DNA of 37,412 nt from Melampsora larici-populina 98AG31 (taxonomy: Eukaryota; Basidiomycota; Pucciniomycetes; Pucciniales; Melampsoraceae). The stretch's first letter is position 1. Each line of letters opens with the position of its first letter. The notes under the pieces are model-generated. The model was not told the DNA's origin and searched no databases. It saw nothing but the letters and a program-made list of their open reading frames with translations. Shown in pieces: positions 31,737 through 37,412 of this stretch. Location of the stretch: positions 248,461 through 285,872 of the forward strand of contig NW_006768786.1 in NCBI RefSeq assembly GCF_000204055.1. The letters are read 5' to 3'. The translations under genes and the position numbers were made by a program.

Positions 31737-31894
31737 AGGGTACTCAAAGTAAAGTATGTAGCGCTACATACTTTTTGCTTTATACTTTTTTTGGCGGGGA
31801 CAAAGAAAAAAATATACTTTTGGCCCCGTCTTCCCCGCCAAAAAAAGTATATAGCAAAAAGTATGTACACATACATACTTACTTTGAGTACCCT
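31737..31894. mobile_element. Palindromic MITE 2 (158 bp), same family as MITE 1
   Basis: Left end AGGGTACTCAAAGTAAAGTA and right end ACTTACTTTGAGTACCCT are complementary, flanked by TA (31735-31736 and 31895-31896). The arms continue as TATGTA..TACATACTTTTTGC.. and GCAAAAAGTATGTA, then TTTGGCGGGG and CCCCGCCAAA. Nearly the whole element could fold into one hairpin with a loop of about 40 bases. Confidence 0.85.
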
Positions 31895-31919
31895 TATTTC
31901 CATGTCTATCAAATCCCTA

Positions 31920-32262
31920 ACCATACACAATTCAATTGAAAACAGATTGTCACCATGTTTTGACAAAACCTGTCCCCTTGAAGTCAAAATCATTCAATTC
32001 TTGGCTTTTAATCTGTGGAATATCAACATTCCTTTCCTTTGAGCTTGAAACATTACATGCAATGGGTGGCATTTCAACCACAAGTATTGTATTTCTGATT
32101 GAAAAGCATGGCCTCACTGTTGCCCTTTGCAACATGGTTCCTTGGATTCAATTTCTAGAGTATCCACTTGTGTCTTTTGATAATCTGACTGGATGCTTGG
32201 AGTCATACATTAAATCATCCACTTGGCGTCTTTGGACATTCTGAGGCATTTACAACATATTA
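31920..32262 (-). pseudogene. Decayed coding relic, probably of a transposon gene
   Basis: The minus-strand frame from about 32262 to 31950 is open apart from one TGA and looks protein-like (MPQNVQRRQVDDLMYDSKH, later VVEMPPIACNVSSSKERNVD and KSQELNDFDFKGTGFV). Coding-like sequence then continues in another frame (GDNLFSIELCMVRDLIDMEI) up to MITE 2, which implies a frameshift. The family is not recognised. It may be the same class of decayed gene as the one split by the copia element, but I could not align the two. Confidence 0.35.
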
Positions 32263-33298
32263 ATAGGCTCCTGTTTTTCTACATGGTATGGAACTGTGGA
32301 TGATGTGACATATGAAATCAATGAAAGTTAGCTTTTGGCTCCGCACAGAACTCTAATCTGAACATATGAGATGAGCAAATTGTAGAATGTTCATTTTGAT
32401 GATCACCCTGAACAATTATTTCAGACACACAGTATATGTGGTGAAGTCAACCACTTGACATTCAAAGGAACAATAAATCTATGTATGCATGTATAGCTTT
32501 TCCCCTTTGCCCATTTTGGGTAGGTGACTACAATAACAGCCAGTTTGTTTGTCCTTTTCTTAAGGAGTAAAACAGAGACCCCACAGCCTAATCAGTATTC
32601 AATTTTTATTGGTGGGCGGGTATTCTATAGTCACATAGAGATCTGTAGGTTTTTTCATATATAGCACCATTGCCATGTCAGCTTATACATGATGGGAATG
32701 ATATGTTATGCAAGCTCTTTTTAAATTCTGGCATAAACCAACAAAAGTTGTATGTTTGAACAAAGCCCAACACTTGGTTTTAATACAATTGGCTTACGAT
32801 CTACAATCTGATCCAACAAACCACATTGTATTTCAGATCAACACAAAGGAACTTTCCAATTTCCTTCTTGTGGAAAACCAATTAGACAAAAGCCTTTACA
32901 AAAATCACATTGCTCAAGGATTCAAACTTTTCACTTTGATCAGCAGGTATGTCCTAGTCTCTGAAAAATTCACTCTCAAACATTTCAAACAGTATAATCA
33001 CCACTATGTTGTGTGTGTTAGATCTTTATTTCTCATCAGGACATTGGGGTTTAGCAAATTGTATCTGCTTCCCAATCCAAAAGATTTGTTTTCTGTGATC
33101 TCTATCATTTTACAGCTCTACCAATAAACTAATTTGAAGTGTAATGCTGGACCATTTCTGCACATTGTACAATGTTGCAACATAGCACACAATCTGTGCT
33201 ACAAACCAATGATCATACATAATAAGGAGATGGTGTTGACTACAAAAACTATGAAAAAAAATTTCTCCGTGGTTTACATTACGGCCCAAGAACGTTAC
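32263..33298. other. AT-rich DNA with one uncertain plus-strand ORF (32708-33127)
   Basis: The ORF at 32708-33127 has 139 codons and begins at an ATG. Its composition (many K, F, L, N; no domain) is what AT-rich DNA gives by chance. No splice sites, repeats with second copies, or RNA genes were found. It may be part of the same decayed mobile element as 31920-32262. Confidence 0.3.
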
Positions 33299-33472
33299 AC
33301 TGATCTGGATTCCGATACATTGATTCAACATCCTCGCCTTGCTTGACCGGGTCACTGTCGTGGTTACTGCTCCAGTTGCGCCCACGCAAAGCTTTTTCAG
33401 ACTCTCTACGTCACTTTGTCCATACCATTCTTTGATCACAGGCGCCAGAGTTAGAATCGCATCTATGTCCAT
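33299..33472 (-). CDS. Possible first exon of an unknown gene, rest not found
   Basis: An ATG at 33472 in good context (A at -3, G at +4) opens 58 codons with protein-like composition (MDIDAILTLAPVIKEWYGQS, later KLCVGATGAVTTTVTRSSKA). They end at a potential donor GTAACG (33298). I see no convincing downstream exon before 32700. The piece is divergent from the gene at 34243. It may be a truncated gene or a gene fragment captured by repeats. Confidence 0.35.
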
Positions 33473-34242
33473 CTTAGTCGCTATCCTGCTCAGCCGACTT
33501 GCTCAGCACTCTCGCAGTCTTCGCTGGCCACACAATTGGCGGTCAATCACGCTCTTTTAGTTATGCTATCACTGGATCTACCCCGTTGTCAGCTGTTTAG
33601 TTACACCTGAATCTGCGTTGATTTCCGCCGCCATATTAATTTGGTGCTCTCCTTCGCACTTCAATGCAAACTGAATGATACTACCAACAGTATCTCTATA
33701 TGGTCAGTCTGAGCCAATATACCGATGTGCACTGCAATCTTTTTTTCTAGATCTACCACTTCGGCCATGCCTGAGTCTCGCCGTGTAACTGCACTGGGCC
33801 TTGGCCGACGCTAATGCACATACTCATACTCAGATATGCCACCTAAGCGTTGCCGTTAGTTCCTTCACCGTTACCGACACCCAGTCCTTTGCCCTTTATG
33901 TTGAACCGTGCTCAATACTCTCTTAACCAACCTCGCAGAAATTGACTGATTCAGTCCGTGCTTCAGCATCTACTGCCAGAGCGTTCCCGAGCACATTGAT
34001 CCGGCGTGTGCCTTTTCCGCCAACTACCGATGGCCGGTGCGCTCTAAGCTTCCAAGGCTGGTCGCGGGCTCACTACATCCTATAAGAGGCCGTCCCCCAC
34101 CAGCTAGATGGTATTTCACTTTATCCTCTCTCCAATTTGCCTCACGTCTGTCTTCTTGCTCATAACAATCAAACTTTTGCTAAACCAATCATCTGTCCTC
34201 CAATCCTCTGCATTCTATTATCTGCGTGTTACGTCAATTACT
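33473..34242. promoter_or_regulatory. Intergenic region between divergent gene starts
   Basis: The DNA is less AT-rich than its surroundings. CCTATAAGAGG at about 34079 is a plausible TATA element for the gene starting at 34243. A short open stretch near 33768 (MPESRRVTALGLGRR) ends at once and has no splice support. Confidence 0.4.
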
Positions 34243-35378
34243 ATGGTTGCTACCAACTCTAACTCAATTTCTCATCCTATTCGAGTGAACTTTTTTGGAC
34301 AAGCTGGAGTCGAGGTACGCACCTTTAGCCGCTACTTTGAATTAATTACTAATACGATTTTTCAGGCCCCATCTCTCATGATTAATTCAAAAGGATTCAT
34401 ATCCTCTCATGCATCCATTGCCACCTCCGGCATGAATGGGGGTTCGCCCCTTCGCCAATCCGATTCGTCTCACATCCTACGGTTCTACTGCCGACGCTGT
34501 TAAGCCCAATTGTGTCTATACAATGACTTGCAAGTTGATCGGTACCAACGACAATCAGGACGATCACCTCCACTTTGAAAATTCAGCCCGAATTGATCTT
34601 GGCGACGTTGCACGATTCGGCGAGTCTTTCGCTGAGGATCTCATGGACAAAACAGTCATGATCGCGCTAGGATATGTAACCGCCCGTGAGACTGTCAAGG
34701 ATCCACTTTACAAAGGCAAATCCACCGTTGTGATCTCGCTCCAGTCACAAGACTATGACCCAATTGTAAGCTTATGAAACGTTATACTGCAATATCATGA
34801 CGCTGACCAACACCATTCTAGACGAAAATTCCTGTTACGTTCTACACCAAACACTATATTCCTCCTGTTCGTAATATGGAGAAGGCACAAAATATTTGCC
34901 AAGTTGGACGAGAAGTCCAATTAGTCGGGGCCATCAAGGATTATGATGGCGACCGTTTTATGTGGGAAACCGAGGTTCGTTTTGCAATTCCCTCGCACGA
35001 AGGTTCCATGTTGACAGCCATTTGCAGGTGACCGCGATCAGTCGATGCACCGGCGACGCCCCCAGCTTAATCGACAAAGGCGTGAATAAGCCTGGGACTC
35101 CCAAAGGTGGACGTGTACCATTGACCCTGTGAGATGATTTTCCGCTTCATTTAGTCAAATAATTGCTAACAATTTGACCCAGGCAAAGAAACAAGGCCAG
35201 TACTATTGCTAGCACATCGGCTTCCACGCTCGATGCCGCTCCCAGCAGCTCTCCGTTGGCTCCCCTGAAACCGGCGGACAATATTGAAAACGTGGTTCCC
35301 GACATCGAGAAGGACGAAAACACTGTCGATTTGGAAACCCCCAATAACTCTTCACCCTTGAAACGCCGCCGAAATTAG
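34243..35378 (+). CDS. Five-exon gene of unknown function, basic C-terminus, one-base frame break
   Basis: Exons are 34243-34314, 34366-34765, 34822-34974, 35028-35128 and 35183-35378. Introns of 51-56 bp follow GT-AG rules, the first with a TACTAATAC branch site. Coding bases total 922, one more than a multiple of three. Exon 2 is read in one frame to SIATSGMN and in the next frame from GVRPFANPIRL onward, at a run of five G (34438-34442); four G would keep one frame of 306 codons. The protein begins near PIRVNFFGQAGVE. Its middle (YTMTCKLIGTNDN, KSTVVISLQSQDYD, CQVGREVQLVGAIKDYDGDR) has the alternating beta pattern of an OB-fold nucleic-acid-binding protein. The tail is acidic, then ends SPLKRRRN, a possible nuclear signal. 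The OB-fold is a guess from pattern. I know no named family. Confidence 0.65.
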
Positions 35379-36041
35379 GTTTCGCCGTCTGTTTGTTGAT
35401 GAGCTCAGCCACCAACAATCCATTGGTATTCCAATTGTCATCCTATATCATTAGCTTCGTCCTTACTCGCTGTGGCCTTCTTTTCGACTGAATTCTACCT
35501 CCATGTATCTTTTATACAACGATAGCGTTATTAAGGGGTTTCAAGTTCGAAATTTTACGCAATTATACGCTCAAAAAACTTTCCCGTTGTTGTAAATTTT
35601 ACGTAAAATAATTTTAAAACGGCAGACCTTTTTACGTCTGCCGTTTTAAAATTAGCGTAAATATACGTAAATATACGCTTTACGAAAACAATCCGGTCAA
35701 GTTTTGACCAGATTTGACCCCGGTACTCCAGTTTGGAAGACCAAAACACCCCGTGACCGCAAACTCACTTTAACCCTGTTGACCATTTCACTTTGAACCG
35801 GTTGACCACCAACTATTAATCAAACCACTCTTCCTTCTCATCCTCGATTTCTGTTACAATCCAACTTTCACCAACATCTATTCAATAATATTCAATTGAA
35901 ATCATTTTTGAATCTTTGTTTCTTTCAATCAAGGCTTTGAGGCAATCGAATGTGTTCAAGTCCATATTAAGTAAGTAAAAGAGAATCATGAACGAAGAAT
36001 GGAGGTCCTTTCTAATCAATGTCTTGATATCTATTTGAAGG
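35379..36041. other. AT-rich intergenic region containing a hairpin-forming block
   Basis: The 3' UTR of the preceding gene is followed at about 35545-35690 by sequence dominated by ACGTAAA and TATACG motifs around a strong palindrome, then the CT-rich leader of the next gene (35820-36040). No ORF is supported; the minus ORF at 35555-35749 runs through the palindrome. Confidence 0.5.
35611..35652. repeat. Perfect 17-bp inverted repeat with 8-base loop
   Basis: ATTTTAAAACGGCAGAC (35611-35627) is exactly complementary to GTCTGCCGTTTTAAAAT (35636-35652), with loop CTTTTTAC. The flanks (TTTACGTAAAATA and TAGCGTAAATATACG) are partly complementary too, so it may be the core of a small MITE about 130-150 bp long. 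Confidence 0.9.
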
Positions 36042-36995
36042 ATGCCACGACGATCGAAGGATCAGATTGCAGCGGACTGTGGCTTGTTACCTGGACAAAA
36101 ACCCACAGCACTTCAAGTTCGACAATCTAAAGAGACTGCAAGAACTCGCGAGACCTCTGCTAGTACCTCCAAACCTCAACCACCTAAGCGACCTAAAGTG
36201 AAGGTTCCTCAATCTAAGCCAGCTATCGTCGCCTCGGAATCTAAGCCAGCTATCGTCGCCACCCAATCTAAGCCAGCTATCGTCGCCACCCAATCTAAGC
36301 AATCCTCGAAGCCAAAAGTGGCAGTTACAAACAAAGATATTGAATCTGAAGAAACTGAACTGAAAGAAACTGCTTACAACAGCCCACGCTTTGACAATGA
36401 TGACTTGGATCACCTGCTCGGATTGATGGCCATGCAAGAAAACCAAGATTGCCTCTTCGGCTCTGGCAGCATAACCGCCGTGGATGGAACGACTCGAGCA
36501 GGCTGTTGGGAAACTCTGGCAACCTTGATGAATGTATTTCATAACAATCGGAACAAGAAGTCATCAGCTCGTGCAACCAACAAAATGAAACTCAACGGTC
36601 CTGGAATGATGAAGAGATGGAGAACGATCAAAGACAAATACATCAAAACAAAACGATACTTTGACAGGAGTACGGGTTCAGGTTTACTCGATAAAGATTA
36701 TGAAAATGGCATTGATACAACTGAGAAAAAGAAGGAACAGATGTGCCCAAGATTCCAGATGATCCACGACATTTACGGTCACAAAGCTAATATAACTCCT
36801 CATGCAATACTCGATACGGTTCAATCTAACACTACAAGAAAGATAATATTTTCTGGGCAGAAAATTAAATTATTGATACACAAAAATATTGAGAGGCCAG
36901 GAGAAGGGCAAAAAATAAATAAAAATATGCATCTTGTTCCCTGCGGTGAGAGCTTCACTCTCCATATTTTTCCATATTTTTACAGTCCGTATTGA
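36042..36995 (+). CDS. Myb/SANT-like DNA-binding domain protein
   Basis: This is an intronless ORF of 317 codons starting at the ATG at 36042. Residues 1-65 are basic and Ser/Pro-rich (RRSKDQIAADCGLLPGQKP, PPKRPKVKVP), with a possible nuclear signal. Then come three direct copies of a nine-residue unit (SKPAIVA plus two residues), encoded by 27-bp repeats. Residues about 120-225 form the domain: DNDDLDHLLGLMAMQENQD, CWETLATLMN and MMKRWRTIKDKYIKTKRYFD. The spaced tryptophans and the K-x-R-W-x-x-I-K-D-x-Y helix match Myb/SANT-like or trihelix proteins, which are expanded in rust fungi and also accompany PIF/Harbinger transposases. After about residue 265 the composition turns AT-driven (KIIFSGQKIKLLIH), so the true C-terminus may have been replaced by an insertion, or an intron may be missed. 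Confidence 0.6.
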   Translation: MPRRSKDQIAADCGLLPGQKPTALQVRQSKETARTRETSASTSKPQPPKRPKVKVPQSKPAIVASESKPAIVATQSKPAIVATQSKQSSKPKVAVTNKDIESEETELKETAYNSPRFDNDDLDHLLGLMAMQENQDCLFGSGSITAVDGTTRAGCWETLATLMNVFHNNRNKKSSARATNKMKLNGPGMMKRWRTIKDKYIKTKRYFDRSTGSGLLDKDYENGIDTTEKKKEQMCPRFQMIHDIYGHKANITPHAILDTVQSNTTRKIIFSGQKIKLLIHKNIERPGEGQKINKNMHLVPCGESFTLHIFPYFYSPY

Positions 36996-37061
36996 TAAGT
37001 GTACTAACAATAAACCTTCACAATCATCCAATTACAACCTGTAACAAGCACTGAGATTTGG
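36996..37061. other. Short flank before fold-back element
   Basis: AT-rich sequence with nothing assignable. Confidence 0.4.
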
Positions 37062-37412
37062 CTCATTAGTGTTTAGAGAAACTTTTGATTTCTGAAAATA
37101 CTCATAACTTTTTCAATTCCGGTCCAAAACGCTCGATTTTGGGTGCATTGGTAAGCTGGAATTGTCCTCCAAATAGTTCATAATAGGACCACACAGCATG
37201 CTGGTCTGCTAAAAAAGATATAATCTTTTTTGTACATTTGTACATACAGATCCATAGAATGATTGTCATACTAGCTACATAGTTCTTGACCTTATGAAAG
37301 TTTGAGAGGAAGAGTTCAGCTTTCTAATGCACCCCAATCGAGTGTTTTGAGGCAGATTTGACAAAGTTATAGGTGTTTTCAGAAATCAAAAGTTTCTCTA
37401 AACACTAATGAG
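37062..37412. mobile_element. Fold-back element or MITE with roughly 100-bp inverted ends, at window edge
   Basis: The left end CTCATTAGTGTTTAGAGAAA continues CTTTTGATTTCTGAAAA, and the reverse complement of the last bases of the window is the same sequence. Similarity continues with mismatches through ACTTTTTCAA, AAAACGCTCGATTTTGGGTG and GCATTGGTAAGCTG on the left (about 100 bp). The right end coincides with the window end, so the true boundary and any TSD are unknown. No ORF. Confidence 0.85.

Noticed and set aside
36087..36542. Minus-strand ORF of 151 codons with GDDSWLR repeats
   Set aside because: It is the antisense shadow of the SKPAIVA repeats in the Myb/SANT-like gene.
1..37412. tRNA, rRNA genes and CRISPR arrays
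   Set aside because: I looked for tRNA T-loop-like GGTTCGA/GTTCAAAT contexts with pairing arms and for regularly spaced unique-spacer repeats and found none. The 26-bp LTR array has repeated, not unique, spacers.

Overview
The window looks like the nuclear genome of a basidiomycete, most probably a rust fungus (Pucciniales, Puccinia-like). Seen directly: genes with many short introns (about 45-105 bp, GT-AG, often with a CTAAT/TGAC-like branch site), AT-rich intergenic DNA, and very dense nested transposons (Ty1/copia, solo LTRs, a Tc1/mariner-IS630-type transposase, several MITEs). The rust assignment is an inference from this style; no rRNA, tRNA or marker gene fixes it.

Layout. 1-1316: right-hand part of an interrupted multi-exon gene of unknown family. 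1.3-4.6 kb: repeats and AT-rich DNA, with a small GC-rich structured block at 2.87-2.95 kb. 4602-5083: terminal exon of a gene with a SAM-like helical domain. 5.4-10.3 kb: repeats. Two related solo LTRs (6118-7198, flanked by GATCT; 8617-9621, flanked by AAAGT) lie on either side of a dead three-exon mariner-type transposase, and a third LTR piece follows at about 10.0-10.3 kb. 10777-16629: a young, complete Ty1/copia element (TSD TGTCC) with two in-frame TGA codons in gag-pol. It sits inside an already decayed minus-strand gene whose halves are at 10432-10776 and 16635-16980. 16.9-18.1 kb: a tandem duplication, one copy split by an LTR (17097-17480), then a Harbinger-type MITE.

18.9-29.7 kb is the gene-rich core. 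It holds a secreted lactonase-type beta-propeller protein (minus, six exons), a divergent secreted low-complexity repeat protein (plus), an aldose 1-epimerase (minus, five exons) and a type II membrane fucosyltransferase-like protein (minus, six coding segments with one frame break). Three of these four relate to carbohydrate chemistry and two carry signal peptides, so a surface or secreted sugar-handling neighbourhood is plausible but unproven.

29.7-37.4 kb: two related palindromic MITEs, transposon-like coding relics, a five-exon basic-tailed gene of unknown function with a one-base frame break in a G run, a Myb/SANT-like gene with a repeat-rich N-terminus, and a fold-back element that ends exactly at the window edge.

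The clearest cross-cutting signal is mutational. The LTR-LTR differences of the copia element fall at CpG positions, and its two stops, the transposase stop, the transposase E-to-K change and the stop in the first gene can each be explained by one CpG transition. The clearest structural signal is an array of about seven quasi-palindromic AGGTYACTAACCT boxes at 25-26 bp spacing, kept in both solo LTRs.
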